The position numbers and the translations under genes are program-made. The notes beneath the pieces are model-generated. The model worked only from the letters and a program-made list of their open reading frames with translations, made no database searches and was not told where the DNA came from. A DNA stretch of 64,000 nt from Moritella sp. JT01. GTDB taxonomy: Bacteria; Pseudomonadota; Gammaproteobacteria; Enterobacterales; Moritellaceae. Positions within the stretch are counted from its first letter, which is position 1. Each line of letters starts with the position of its first letter. Positions 46,954 through 55,937 of this stretch are shown piece after piece. The stretch spans positions 135,638-199,637 of the forward strand of contig NZ_LOCN01000006.1 of assembly GCF_001574435.1 (NCBI RefSeq), in the 5' to 3' direction.

Positions 46954-48027
46954 ATGAGTATACCGACAGACGTTTTACAGGCGGTCGCCAACGCGATGAT
47001 GGCGGAACGCGTAGTCAGTACCCAGCTAATCCAACCTTTATGGGGCGGATACGGCGAGCTTTTTCGTGCCACGTTAAGCGGTAGTCAATATACCTCGGTG
47101 ATAGTTAAACACATCAAATTACCCCAACCAAAAATGCATCCTCGCGGTTGGAACACGTCTATATCTCATCAGCGAAAATTAAAATCATATCAGGTGGAGC
47201 TCCACTGGTATCAGCACTATGCTAATAATGGTCTGCCGCAATGCCCAGTGCCAAAATGTCTGTATGTTGAAGAACATAATGATGAAATACTACTGATTAT
47301 GGAAGATTTGGCTACGTTGGGGTTTGAGAAAACGTTTACTAGTTTTGAGCCTAAGCCTGCTCTCATCGACGATAAGCCTAACCGAGCCAGCCACATTTCA
47401 GCTACGGATAATCCACAAATCAGTCATCAACACATAGAGGCCTGTTTATCTTGGCTGGCTTATTTCCATGCCCAACATCTCGCGATTGAACCGGAAGGTT
47501 TATGGGAGTGTGGTGGATATTGGCACCTAGCTACCCGCCCCGACGAGCTGGCCGCATTAACCGATGCCCCATTACAGCAAGCAGCCGAACAAATAGAGCA
47601 AACATTGCAACAATGCCAATTTCAAACCCTGATCCACGGGGATGCTAAGTTGGCTAATTTCTGTTTCACAACCACAGGTGATCGGGTCGCAGGTGTTGAT
47701 TTCCAATATGTCGGCAAAGGTTGTGGCATGAAAGACGTGATCTTGTTGCTGAGTAGTTGTTTACCCTATCAACACTGTGAGCAAGATGTACCAGAACTGC
47801 TGAACTATTATTTTAGATTGTTAACACAAGCACTCGTCGAACATCAACCACACATAAACGCGCAAGCAGTGGAAGATGAATGGCGACCGCTTTATTGTAT
47901 TGCCTGGGCTGATTTTCAACGTTTTATGAAAGGCTGGAGTCCGACTCACTGGAAGATTAATAGCTATACAGAAGCGCTGACTCAACAGGCATTAGCACAA
48001 TTAAATTCAGCTAAACAAGGTCAATAA
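46954..48027 (+). CDS. APH/choline kinase-like phosphotransferase (EcKinase-type)
   Basis: 357 residues from ATG 46954; upstream in-frame codons would reach into the gap after nuoG without homology. Kinase fold with Brenner-type motif LIHGDAKLANFCF and metal-binding DFQYVGKGCGMKD. Substrate unknown: choline, ecdysteroid-like or aminoglycoside relatives share this fold. Followed after 5 bp by the CysQ-like gene, likely one operon. Confidence 0.8.
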   Translation: MSIPTDVLQAVANAMMAERVVSTQLIQPLWGGYGELFRATLSGSQYTSVIVKHIKLPQPKMHPRGWNTSISHQRKLKSYQVELHWYQHYANNGLPQCPVPKCLYVEEHNDEILLIMEDLATLGFEKTFTSFEPKPALIDDKPNRASHISATDNPQISHQHIEACLSWLAYFHAQHLAIEPEGLWECGGYWHLATRPDELAALTDAPLQQAAEQIEQTLQQCQFQTLIHGDAKLANFCFTTTGDRVAGVDFQYVGKGCGMKDVILLLSSCLPYQHCEQDVPELLNYYFRLLTQALVEHQPHINAQAVEDEWRPLYCIAWADFQRFMKGWSPTHWKINSYTEALTQQALAQLNSAKQGQ

Positions 48028-48032
48028 ACACA

Positions 48033-48984
48033 ATGAAACTCACGGTTTGTCAGCTTGAACAGTTACTAAAACTCGCCACCGAGGCTGCATTAAAAGCTGG
48101 AACGTTCATCAATAGCGTTGATAGAAATTCGCTGCAGGTACACAACAAACAGGCAGGGTCGAGTTTGAGTGCGCAGGTGGTAACGCAAGTTGACCTAGAC
48201 AGCCAAGCCATCATATTGGAGATTCTACAGCCTACTATCGAACAATATGATATAGCCCTGTTAACCGAAGAAAATGCCAGCGAAGAAGATGTAGCAACCC
48301 ACGCCCGTTTTAATAAAGACTATTTCTGGTGTATCGATCCACTCGATGGCACCCTGCCCTTCATTGAAGGTGGTAATGGGTTTGCCGTGTCTATCGCTTT
48401 AGTTGATATTACAGGTAATCCGATCATTGGCGTGGTGCATAACCCAAGCACAGGTGATACCTATCAGGCCATTAATGCACAACCACAGACATCAAAAGTG
48501 TTGAAGAATAGATCTCCTTGGCAGTCTGAACGGCTTAAGGAGTACAGCCATTCATTAAGTTTGTATGTCGACCGCAGTTTCCAGCAAGACCCACGTTACC
48601 CGGCTGTCATTCAGCAATTAACAACGCTTTCAGAATCACAAAATTTGGCACTGCAAATTATCAAAACCTGCGGAGCAGTAATGAATTCGATTGGGGTACT
48701 TGAAAATCCTCCGGCTTGTTACTTAAAATTACCCAAAGCACAACTCGGTGTGCGGCAGTTTATGGGACTTTAGTGCTACAGCAGCAATTACCCAAGCATT
48801 GTCAGCTCAGTATTTAGCGTCATCTTCGCCAATGCTATGCGCAGTCAGTGACTCTCAAGGCGCAGCTTTAGATCTTAATCGCACAGACTCTAATTACATG
48901 AATCATAAAGGGGTGTTGTATAGCAGTGGATTGCAGCATCAGACTTTTTTAAATGTAATCAATGGCAAAAACAATAACGATTGA
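48033..48984 (+). pseudogene. Inositol monophosphatase/CysQ-like phosphatase, frameshifted
   Basis: The first frame (48033-48773, 246 residues) has the metal-binding motif 1, CIDPLDGTLPFIEGGNGFAVS, and upstream TEENASEED. Homology then jumps to another frame (48748-48984) with CGSLWDFSATAAITQ, the family motif 2 (WDxAA), plus NHKGVLYSSG at the end. A one-base shift near 48745-48760 separates them. The first frame ends shortly after with GVRQFMGL. Without motif 2 the enzyme should be inactive. A sequencing error is an alternative, since the rest is intact. Confidence 0.8.
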
Positions 48985-49113
48985 TTTAATACATTACAAT
49001 ACGTTAAGCGTATGAGATAAGTATGAACTTGTCCCCTGAACACACCTAAGCAATTGAAATATAAGCCATCCGTTGTTATGCTCTTTGTCACTTTAGATAT
49101 ACAGGAGATTATA

Positions 49114-49530
49114 ATGAAAGGCGCAGGTGGCAATTCAGGTGGTATTGGTCATTTTTTTATTGGTTTGATTATGATGTGTGGTGGTTTCTATTTGCTACTT
49201 AATGCAATTACAGTCACATCAAGTTTTGGACTCAGTTCTCGTATATATAGCGTCAGTGCTTTAGGGACTAGTTTTGGTATTACTGGTGGAACTGTAATGC
49301 TGCCATTTATATTTGGTATTGGACTTATCTTTTATAACTCCAGAAATATCTTAGGCTGGTTATTATCGATTGGTTCTATCACTGCGCTAATTTTCGGTGT
49401 TATATCTTCTGTTCGTTTTAGCCTACGCACGATGACATCGTACGACCTCATTGTGATTTTGGTTTTGGCGATAGGTGGCTTAGGGCTATTCTTACGTTCT
49501 TTAAAAGCGATTGATGCCAAATACAGTTAA
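49114..49530 (+). CDS. Small membrane protein of unknown function
   Basis: 138 residues from ATG 49114 (ribosome site AGGAG at 49103), an internal Met chosen over an upstream in-frame start that lacks one. Four hydrophobic helices (FFIGLIMMCGGFYLLLNAI; VMLPFIFGIGLIFY; LGWLLSIGSITALIFGVI; LIVILVLAIGGLGLFL) after a Gly-rich start. No family recognised. Confidence 0.7.
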   Translation: MKGAGGNSGGIGHFFIGLIMMCGGFYLLLNAITVTSSFGLSSRIYSVSALGTSFGITGGTVMLPFIFGIGLIFYNSRNILGWLLSIGSITALIFGVISSVRFSLRTMTSYDLIVILVLAIGGLGLFLRSLKAIDAKYS

Positions 49531-49656
49531 CTGGATTTTATCGATAGACTTACATTTGCTTAAGTTTGCTTAAAGTTAAAAAGGAGCAAACTCTATACAC
49601 TCATATTATTTAGTGCTTGGTACTAATAAACACTACATAAAATTAAGGTATAAATT

Positions 49657-50193
49657 ATGCAAAATGAAGCTAACATACATAGTAAAAAAACAGTCATATT
49701 CCACTGGTTAGTTGGACTATCTATGATCACAGTACTCATAATGGGTATGTATATGGTCGAAAATAAAGTGTATTCACTTTATTATTGGCATCGCTCATTA
49801 GGACTTTCATTATTCATTTTTGCCGTTTACCGCCTTATTCTCAGAGTTAAGGAAGGGTTACCAAAACCAAAACTTTCTTATACTAAGATTGAGAAAAATT
49901 TATCGAGATTAGTACAAATATTACTATTAGCCAGTACAATTTTAATGCCTATATCTGGTATATTAATGACCACGATGAACGGATTCGGCTTGATTCTTTT
50001 TGATCTAGTATTCGTAACTCCAACCCCAGATCCAATAAATAGCATGCTGGGTAATCTGAGTAAAACTATCCACGTTACTTGTGGTTGGATTATGGCTGGT
50101 ACTTTACTATTACACGTATCAGGCGCTCTGAAGCATCATATTATTGACCGCGATGATACTTTAAAGAGCATGTTAAAATTAAAATCGAATTAG
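49657..50193 (+). CDS. Cytochrome b561 family protein
   Basis: 178 residues, four membrane helices. Candidate haem ligands: His in FHWLVGLSM, WHRSLGLSLF, ITCGW-type TIHVTCGWIM and LLLHVSGALKHH. Bacterial b561 proteins move electrons between membrane quinol and superoxide or other acceptors. Monocistronic, ending in a strong hairpin. Confidence 0.9.
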   Translation: MQNEANIHSKKTVIFHWLVGLSMITVLIMGMYMVENKVYSLYYWHRSLGLSLFIFAVYRLILRVKEGLPKPKLSYTKIEKNLSRLVQILLLASTILMPISGILMTTMNGFGLILFDLVFVTPTPDPINSMLGNLSKTIHVTCGWIMAGTLLLHVSGALKHHIIDRDDTLKSMLKLKSN

Positions 50194-50267
50194 AATCACG
50201 TCAACTTAAAATACTCCAGCTTACCTTAAATTTAAGAAACAGGTAATCACGTGTACTCCTGTACAAT

Positions 50268-50302
50268 AAAGACGAAACAATCATTAAATTGTATTCGTCT
50301 TT
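50268..50302 (+). terminator. Hairpin downstream of cytochrome b561
   Basis: AAAGACGAA and TTCGTCTTT are perfect complements, with CAAT / ATTG pairing further in and loop CATTAA. AT-rich sequence follows. Probable transcription end, 75 bp past the stop. Confidence 0.6.
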
Positions 50303-50779
50303 AATCGCATTTATTTATTCATTATTCCGGTCTTTGGATGCTAACTAATGCTCGATTAAGGGAGTTAGAGTCAAAAAATTAAGAAGTAGGTGCTAGTATC
50401 CAAAATCATGATATCCATCTATTGCTGGACAATATGATAGGGGCTCGTCCTCTAGCTCTTTGTCTTTTAAAAACGCAATAAAACAACCTTTTACTAGACA
50501 AAGTATTAATTGAAAATTTCGCTCTTATATTTGTTATTTTCTCGAATCTCTTAGTTGTTCCCAACAAAGCAGTGAACCTGTCATCTCCTACATTACAAAT
50601 CGCCATATAATCTTGAACAAATAGTGATTTAGTCTGCAAAAGTAAACATCCAGAAGTTGGAGATTCATTCTCGACTCGAATTAATGACACCCTTCATATA
50701 TTATGCCCCGTATCTTTAAGTCGACTCATCTATCACAGCGTGATTTTTACATAAACATATCATAGGGCAATAAGTAAGA
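50303..50779. other. 477-bp gene-free region
   Basis: Between the b561 terminator and the lipoprotein hydrolase. One leftward frame of 94 residues exists (50406-50690) but shows no recognisable domain, ribosome site or codon pattern, so I do not call it. The hydrolase promoter must be here. Confidence 0.5.
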
Positions 50780-52378
50780 ATGTATAAAAAATATTTACTA
50801 TTAGCGGCATGCGGGTTAATTCTTACTGGATGTGGAGGTGAATCTGAATCTAAATTTGATTCAAATACCAATACCAATACCAATACCAATGGGAATGGGA
50901 ATGGGAATGGAAACGGTGATGGCAACGGTAACGGTAATGGCAATGGCAATGGCAATGGCAACGGTAATGGCAATGGCAATGGCAATGGCAAATATCTGGT
51001 CGTACCTAAAGATTATGACAAACCTGATGGTGATAAAGTTAGGATCTATTACACTATTCATCCCGCAACCTCATCAAAACAACGCATAGGGATATTATTA
51101 TTAAATTTTGGTGGACCAGGTTCAACAGCTGCCGATAGATTATTGAGTCAAGTAAGCTCAATGCCTACATCCATTACTGAGTCATTTGACATCGTCGCTA
51201 TGGATCCTAGAGGCGCTGGGAAAAGTGCATTTGCAAGAGAATTAATGACCTGTGCAGTGATAGGGTCATGTGATTCGACATATAAAGAGATATCCCCTTA
51301 TATGGGAAGTAATGCTGTTATTCAAGATATGGACTCGTTACGTGAACATTTGAATGAAGATCAAATTAACTATCTAGGTTACTCTTATGGCACAAGACTA
51401 GGTGCGCTTTATGCCGAACGTTATCCGACAAAAATTCGTGCTCTAGTACTTGATTCTTCAATGTCTCCTTTACATCAAAATTATGAAGAACTACGAATTG
51501 ATCAGGCTCAAGGGCACCATAAAATTGCTAATTATCGACTGGCCGAAAAACCAAAGAGTATGGCGAAACTAAATGATATTGTCACTCAAACCAAGGATGG
51601 TGATTATACGGCGAATGATGGTGGCACGCTTAACAAAGACAATGTACATCAAATACTTGGTGAAATGACAAACCCTATGCGAGACTTTTTTAATTATTCA
51701 ATGGGTATTTCATGGCGTGAGTCTAAGTTAGGATTATCATTATCTGCATTATTTGATAAAGATAAAGCAAAACCTTTTATTTGTTGGAGAACACAATGTG
51801 AGACTGAGTCCAATAATTTGAGCTTTAGCCATATACTAAAAGAAAGTTTTACTTCTGATGAAAAGCGTTCGTCAGCTATGTTTCGCTCAGTTATGTGTAC
51901 TGATGAACGAATACCTTTGGACGATAGCGACATAGAAGGAAATGAGGATAAGTATTTAGCTTCATCATCGATCTATGGCGATTACCTAAAAGAAAATCTT
52001 TCAGGTTTATGTAAGGGTTGGACGGCACAGCGCTCTCCTATTGCCAGTCAATCTGAAATTGAAAATAAAATAACCGAGCAAGTGTTGATCGTGGGTGGTT
52101 TATATGATCCGCAAACCTCTTATAATTGGTCTGTAGAAATGAAAGATACAATAACCAATGCAGCACTCATTACTATTGCAGATACTGTCGGTCATGGTTT
52201 TAGTTATAATGGCATTGGTTCCTGCTTAGATGACATTGTGACTAATTATCTACTTAAACCAGAGGTCAAAGTTACGGATCAACAATGCAAACGAGTTAAA
52301 AAAATATCTTATCGTTATAGTAATGAAGATCCTACCGTCCCTGTTAATTCAGCACATTCCGGAGATATTCACTTGTAG
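50780..52378 (+). CDS. Lipoprotein alpha/beta hydrolase (S33 tripeptidyl-aminopeptidase-like, TAP C-terminal domain)
   Basis: 532 residues. Lipobox LTGC with Cys18. Residues 29-70 are an Asn-Thr/Asn-Gly linker encoded by a hexanucleotide repeat. The hydrolase domain follows: oxyanion region LLNFGGPGST, nucleophile Ser202 in LGYSYGTRLG, then the TAP-like end with an Asp in GGLYDPQT and a His in VGHGFS. Family members remove N-terminal peptides or hydrolyse esters; substrate here unknown. Outer-membrane or surface anchored (inference). Confidence 0.85.
   Translation: MYKKYLLLAACGLILTGCGGESESKFDSNTNTNTNTNGNGNGNGNGDGNGNGNGNGNGNGNGNGNGNGNGKYLVVPKDYDKPDGDKVRIYYTIHPATSSKQRIGILLLNFGGPGSTAADRLLSQVSSMPTSITESFDIVAMDPRGAGKSAFARELMTCAVIGSCDSTYKEISPYMGSNAVIQDMDSLREHLNEDQINYLGYSYGTRLGALYAERYPTKIRALVLDSSMSPLHQNYEELRIDQAQGHHKIANYRLAEKPKSMAKLNDIVTQTKDGDYTANDGGTLNKDNVHQILGEMTNPMRDFFNYSMGISWRESKLGLSLSALFDKDKAKPFICWRTQCETESNNLSFSHILKESFTSDEKRSSAMFRSVMCTDERIPLDDSDIEGNEDKYLASSSIYGDYLKENLSGLCKGWTAQRSPIASQSEIENKITEQVLIVGGLYDPQTSYNWSVEMKDTITNAALITIADTVGHGFSYNGIGSCLDDIVTNYLLKPEVKVTDQQCKRVKKISYRYSNEDPTVPVNSAHSGDIHL
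50864..50989 (+). repeat. 21-unit hexanucleotide microsatellite encoding an Asn-Gly linker
   Basis: Runs of AATACC (four), AATGGG (about four) and AATGGC/AACGGT variants make 126 bp in frame. Because the unit is 6 bp, copy-number changes lengthen or shorten the linker by two residues without a frameshift. Confidence 0.9.
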
Positions 52379-52442
52379 TTAAACATCTATAAGTTCACTC
52401 GGCGAGTTGCTCACAGCTGAGAGTTCTGTAGCCGATGACTCA

Positions 52443-52601
52443 TTACTCAGGTCTTTGAATACTAAAAGGTGCGGTAATTGATGCATACTCCCCTCCGCCT
52501 AACCGCGCGAGGGGTTTAATTTTATCTGCTGCAATATTCAATCGTTCTTTCGCGTCTGTACTTACCACAGTATCATTGATGTAAAGCTGCTTAACTTCCA
52601 T
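52443..52601 (-). CDS. Small phage protein of unknown function
   Basis: 52 residues (MEVKQLYINDTVVSTDAKER ... RLGGGEYASITAPFSIQRPE). Compact, with even amino acid use and in line with the other leftward tail genes, but no clear ribosome site. It is the last leftward frame before host DNA. No family recognised. Confidence 0.5.
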   Translation of the reverse strand: MEVKQLYINDTVVSTDAKERLNIAADKIKPLARLGGGEYASITAPFSIQRPE

Positions 52602-52704
52602 TTAAAATATAACCACTAATAATCAACAACTTAAAATCAATCAATGACACTATTGGCGATTGAGTGGCGATGTAATCCTAAAGCATTGCTGTTTAGCCAT
52701 TTCA

Positions 52705-52902
52705 TTACGCTATCTTATGCTTTCCAGCCGAGCTACCACCCACTACATTTGCCTCTGCATTAGCAGTGATCTCATCAACGACCGCATTAGCGATGGCTTG
52801 TGCTAACACCGATGCCTGCGCATATGGACCTGCGATAACAATACCGCCCTTAACCATTTCAGCTTCAATTTTACTTTTGAGTGCAGATTTACTTAACGCC
52901 AT
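52705..52902 (-). CDS. Small Ala-rich phage protein
   Basis: 65 residues from ATG 52902, one base after the spike gene stop, with AGGGAA upstream; a longer frame would run into the spike gene. Sequence MALSKSALKSKIEAEMVKGG then QASVLAQAIANAVVDEI. Unknown function; position suggests a tail-tip or baseplate accessory. Confidence 0.65.
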   Translation of the reverse strand: MALSKSALKSKIEAEMVKGGIVIAGPYAQASVLAQAIANAVVDEITANAEANVVGGSSAGKHKIA

Positions 52903-52903
52903 A

Positions 52904-53758
52904 TTATTTCCCTGCAAAAACGGTTGTGGAGCCATCGACATGTGGCTTACCTGTGAATGGACAAATACTCGCGCAGGTAATAACACCACAGCCGCCATTT
53001 AATTTAATGGTATCTGCATCTTCGGTTATATTCTTGGCTTTAATGATCAGTGATTTTGTACTGTCTAAATGCATGTCTTCTGTGCTTTGTATCTTAACTT
53101 CTTTGTTACTGCCTAAAAGCAGGTTATCCAACGAGGTAATAATCGCCTTTTCACCGACGAGTATTTTTAACGCCCCCATAATTTCATTTACCTGGTTACC
53201 GTCTATTTTATTAATGTCGTGGGTGGCAACCTTAGTGCTGCGTTCGTGGTAGTTTTGTTCGCTGGTTTGGGCTTCCACTATCGATTTCTGACTAGACTGT
53301 TTTATTTCACCATCTGTCTGCAGCTGCCAATCGCCATTACTACCAACTAATTTACTGCGATGCGATTGCAGCAGACTCACATCTGTTGAACGATGATCGG
53401 GTACCAAAGTATGCCAGGGTAAAAGCGACGTGATCACTGGTAATGAATCAAGACCATCAATATATTGAATTAAGCACTGCATGCCTGGTGTTGGTTCGAC
53501 GAACAGACCATGTTCATGCCCCTGCCCTGACGCAATACTCACTTGTTCAAAGACGGGAACGGCTAAGGGTTTGCCTGTCACCGCATCTAATAATTGAATA
53601 TCGGCCGCTTTATAGGCGCGAAATGCACTGCTTACACAGGCGCCATTAACCGGCATATCATAAATTTTTTCTATTCGAGCCAATTGAGGTAAGTGTTTAC
53701 GCTGTCCTAATTCGGGAAAGTAACGTAATACTAAGCGGCGTATAGCGTTTTTGACCAT
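52904..53758 (-). CDS. Baseplate spike protein (gpV-like)
   Basis: 284 residues. OB-fold N-terminal part (KHLPQLARIEKIYDMPVNGACVSSAFRAYKAADIQLLDAVTGK, then PTPGMQCLIQYIDGLDSLPVIT), then a long beta-repeat region typical of a trimeric spike (EVKIQSTEDMHLDSTKSLIIKAKNITED). It ends in CPFTGKPHVDGSTTVFAGK, which resembles a PAAR-type tip segment. Overlaps the hub gene by 28 bp. Confidence 0.8.
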   Translation of the reverse strand: MVKNAIRRLVLRYFPELGQRKHLPQLARIEKIYDMPVNGACVSSAFRAYKAADIQLLDAVTGKPLAVPVFEQVSIASGQGHEHGLFVEPTPGMQCLIQYIDGLDSLPVITSLLPWHTLVPDHRSTDVSLLQSHRSKLVGSNGDWQLQTDGEIKQSSQKSIVEAQTSEQNYHERSTKVATHDINKIDGNQVNEIMGALKILVGEKAIITSLDNLLLGSNKEVKIQSTEDMHLDSTKSLIIKAKNITEDADTIKLNGGCGVITCASICPFTGKPHVDGSTTVFAGK

Positions 53759-54444
53759 CTGATAACCTGCTTATTTCCTGTTAATGTCACTTCGGTAAGG
53801 TAACGGCCATTAAGTTTTAGTCCTGGACGTAACTTAGGGATCGCAATTAGCTCACCTTTACTCGAGCTGATTGGCTTGATTGGGTGTTCTGAAAAATCAG
53901 TGATGACCGATTTGGCCCAACCTGAATCATGCCAGCTACCGACATAAATTTTGCCATCGGGGCGTTGCTGGAAAATGTAATCCGGTACCTGGTATATTTT
54001 CCCTAACTGACGTAATACCGATATACCATCGCCTTGATGATAAAAACACGGAACCGGCTGATTGATATAATCGACATCTGGATAAATAAATTGAAGACCA
54101 GTCAGCGAGAGTTGGTCCAGCACATCTTTCATCGTCGCAAAACGTATGGCCATGTTAGCCGGCAGTGACAATGCTCCGAGTAATTCACGACAAGTCAGAT
54201 ACCAACGGCCGGATGATTGATATTTAGATTCAATAACGCCCATGAAATAAGGCTGCAGTTTATCGACCCGATAGCCAAGGTGTAATTCCACGATGCCTTT
54301 GGGTTCATGCTCACAAGTAACAACAAAGCTAGCGCGACCAGGACTAAACAGATCAAGCTGCACACTGTTATTGATAATATTAACCACGGGTTCGCCACCA
54401 ATGGTTAATACGGTGGTGAGTCGTGCCGAATCGGGTTTATCCAT
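53731..54444 (-). CDS. Tail hub protein (gpD/late control D-like)
   Basis: 237 residues. VVTCEHEPKGIVELHLGYRVDKLQPYFMGVIESKYQSSGRWYLTCRELLGALS matches the first domain of phage hub proteins. GISVLRQLGKIYQVPDYIFQQRPDGKIYVG follows. It joins tail tube to spike. Confidence 0.75.
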   Translation of the reverse strand: MDKPDSARLTTVLTIGGEPVVNIINNSVQLDLFSPGRASFVVTCEHEPKGIVELHLGYRVDKLQPYFMGVIESKYQSSGRWYLTCRELLGALSLPANMAIRFATMKDVLDQLSLTGLQFIYPDVDYINQPVPCFYHQGDGISVLRQLGKIYQVPDYIFQQRPDGKIYVGSWHDSGWAKSVITDFSEHPIKPISSSKGELIAIPKLRPGLKLNGRYLTEVTLTGNKQVIRWSKTLYAA

Positions 54445-54458
54445 ATCTTTACCCCTAG

Positions 54459-54941
54459 TTAGGGACCCTCTACATTTTCAAATTGTTGCTGCAGTGAATT
54501 ATGACCATCACTGCTTTGCAGTGTTGTATTGTTACTGGCTTCACTATCGATCTGCAGTTGCTCGCGTTCTGACTTACTCATGACTTCAAGTAGGTTAAAA
54601 CTGACAATCCAAGCCTTCACTTCTTCATCTTCGGTCGCGCTCATTTCACCATCAAACTTGGTTTTACGTACTTTGAATGATTCTGCTACATCACAATTCA
54701 CCGTGCGAATAATTCTAGCGCCATGTTCATCAAGTTCTTTGGCTTTAGATATTAACTTGGCTAAGTCTGATTTTTCGTTAAAGGGGATCTTGGTAGTGAC
54801 CGATAATACGGCAGGTTTAACACCGTTATCGGATGACATAGAAAACGAGCCGTAGCCACTTAAATCTTCGCCAGCTAATTTGAAACTGCATTTTATTTTG
54901 GTTTCATAACCTGGTATTTGCCAACCATCAAGCGCTATCAT
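54459..54941 (-). CDS. Baseplate-associated phage protein
   Basis: 160 residues: WQIPGYETKIKCSFKLAGEDLSGYGSFSMSSDNG, then IPFNEKSDLAKLISKAKELDEHGARIIRTVNC. It resembles baseplate-complex proteins of K139-like phages. Overlaps the preceding gene by 4 bp (ATGA). The C-terminal third is Ser/Gln/Asn-rich. Confidence 0.6.
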   Translation of the reverse strand: MIALDGWQIPGYETKIKCSFKLAGEDLSGYGSFSMSSDNGVKPAVLSVTTKIPFNEKSDLAKLISKAKELDEHGARIIRTVNCDVAESFKVRKTKFDGEMSATEDEEVKAWIVSFNLLEVMSKSEREQLQIDSEASNNTTLQSSDGHNSLQQQFENVEGP

Positions 54942-55579
54942 AAAAACACGTCCTTAATCGATTCAAGTTCGTGGCTGCTACCTACAAACGCACAAAAAGC
55001 CCAATACGCTTTATCATCACCTAGACCTTGCAACTTATCGGCTAAGCCTTTGGCTGAATTGGCGCTGATGCTGATGCAATTTAAGCCGGTGTTAATGGGG
55101 TTGAATTCAGTTGCCGTTAAACGCGTATCACGCAAACCCTTTAACTGCTTGCATTCTGCTAGTGCGCTATCGATATCACTGTTCAAACCTTGTCCCTGGT
55201 CATTCACCTGAGCTAATGAATCAGCCTGATACTGCCGCTTAAGCGCTGGTATATACCGCTTATCATTCAATACCGTCCACTCAATTGATTGTTCGGTGCC
55301 TTGAGGCCGAATGAGTTTGTCTGAATCTAATGTTGCTAGACTCGCTGCATAACGACCGCATTCGACAAAACCGGTTAATGGACAGTAGTCATTAATAGCT
55401 GCTAATTGCTTAGCTAAGTCATTCGGGTTATCAGCGCTAACCCACAAGACCAGGGCATTAAAAGCCGCAGGTCTGAACTGGCGGCTTTCATCCTGGATGG
55501 CACTTGCCAATAAGAGCGCGCCCTCTGCAGCAGTGCAAAGGGTAGCGGTTTGGTGGAAGCAAAGATTAATGCTATGCAT
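54938..55579 (-). CDS. Phage tail-region protein of unknown function
   Basis: 213 residues, mixed alpha/beta, five Cys. No family recognised. It is translationally coupled on both sides (stop/start overlaps) between the fibre chaperone and the baseplate protein, so a tail role is likely. Confidence 0.6.
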   Translation of the reverse strand: MHSINLCFHQTATLCTAAEGALLLASAIQDESRQFRPAAFNALVLWVSADNPNDLAKQLAAINDYCPLTGFVECGRYAASLATLDSDKLIRPQGTEQSIEWTVLNDKRYIPALKRQYQADSLAQVNDQGQGLNSDIDSALAECKQLKGLRDTRLTATEFNPINTGLNCISISANSAKGLADKLQGLGDDKAYWAFCAFVGSSHELESIKDVFL

Positions 55580-55911
55580 TAGCTAATCGCTGGTTTCTGT
55601 GGCCAAACGACATCGTCAGGATCGCCCACTGATTGGGGGATATCACGTAATGCTTGGCGATATACAATTATTTCCGATTTAAGGCTATTCGATAACGGAT
55701 AATCGGGTTGCACAAGATAGTCAGTATCACGAATTAACTTGTCACGTTTGATTCTTATCTCAAGCCATTTTTCAACACTTATTACGTTGTTGATAAGTAC
55801 GACAGCTTCGTCTTCACTAAAACCTATTTCAACTAATACGGTCAGCTCCGCAGACACATTAACCAATTCATGCCCCCGCTTATCAATTAACGTTTCAATT
55901 ACTCTGTTCAT
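55579..55911 (-). CDS. Tail fibre assembly chaperone (Tfa-like)
   Basis: 110 residues. The end RDKLIRDTDYLVQPDYPLSN ... IIVYRQALRDIPQSVGDPDDVVWPQKP is the signature of phage tail fibre assembly proteins. Directly follows the two fibre genes. Helps trimerise the receptor-binding fibre. Confidence 0.85.
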   Translation of the reverse strand: MNRVIETLIDKRGHELVNVSAELTVLVEIGFSEDEAVVLINNVISVEKWLEIRIKRDKLIRDTDYLVQPDYPLSNSLKSEIIVYRQALRDIPQSVGDPDDVVWPQKPAIS

Positions 55912-55937
55912 ATATATTCCTTAATTACGGTCTTTAA

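Noticed and set aside
50406..50690. 94-residue leftward frame between b561 and the hydrolase
   Set aside because: No recognisable domain, no ribosome site, low-complexity AT-rich context; noted only as part of the gene-free stretch.
50864..50989. CRISPR-like periodicity
   Set aside because: A 6-bp coding microsatellite without spacers.
50330..52470. Possible att direct repeat (GGTCTTTGgATgCTAA at 50332 and GGTCTTTGaATaCTAA at 52450)
   Set aside because: Two mismatches in 16 bases, the right copy lies inside a small phage frame, and the interval would contain the host-type hydrolase; insufficient for an att site.
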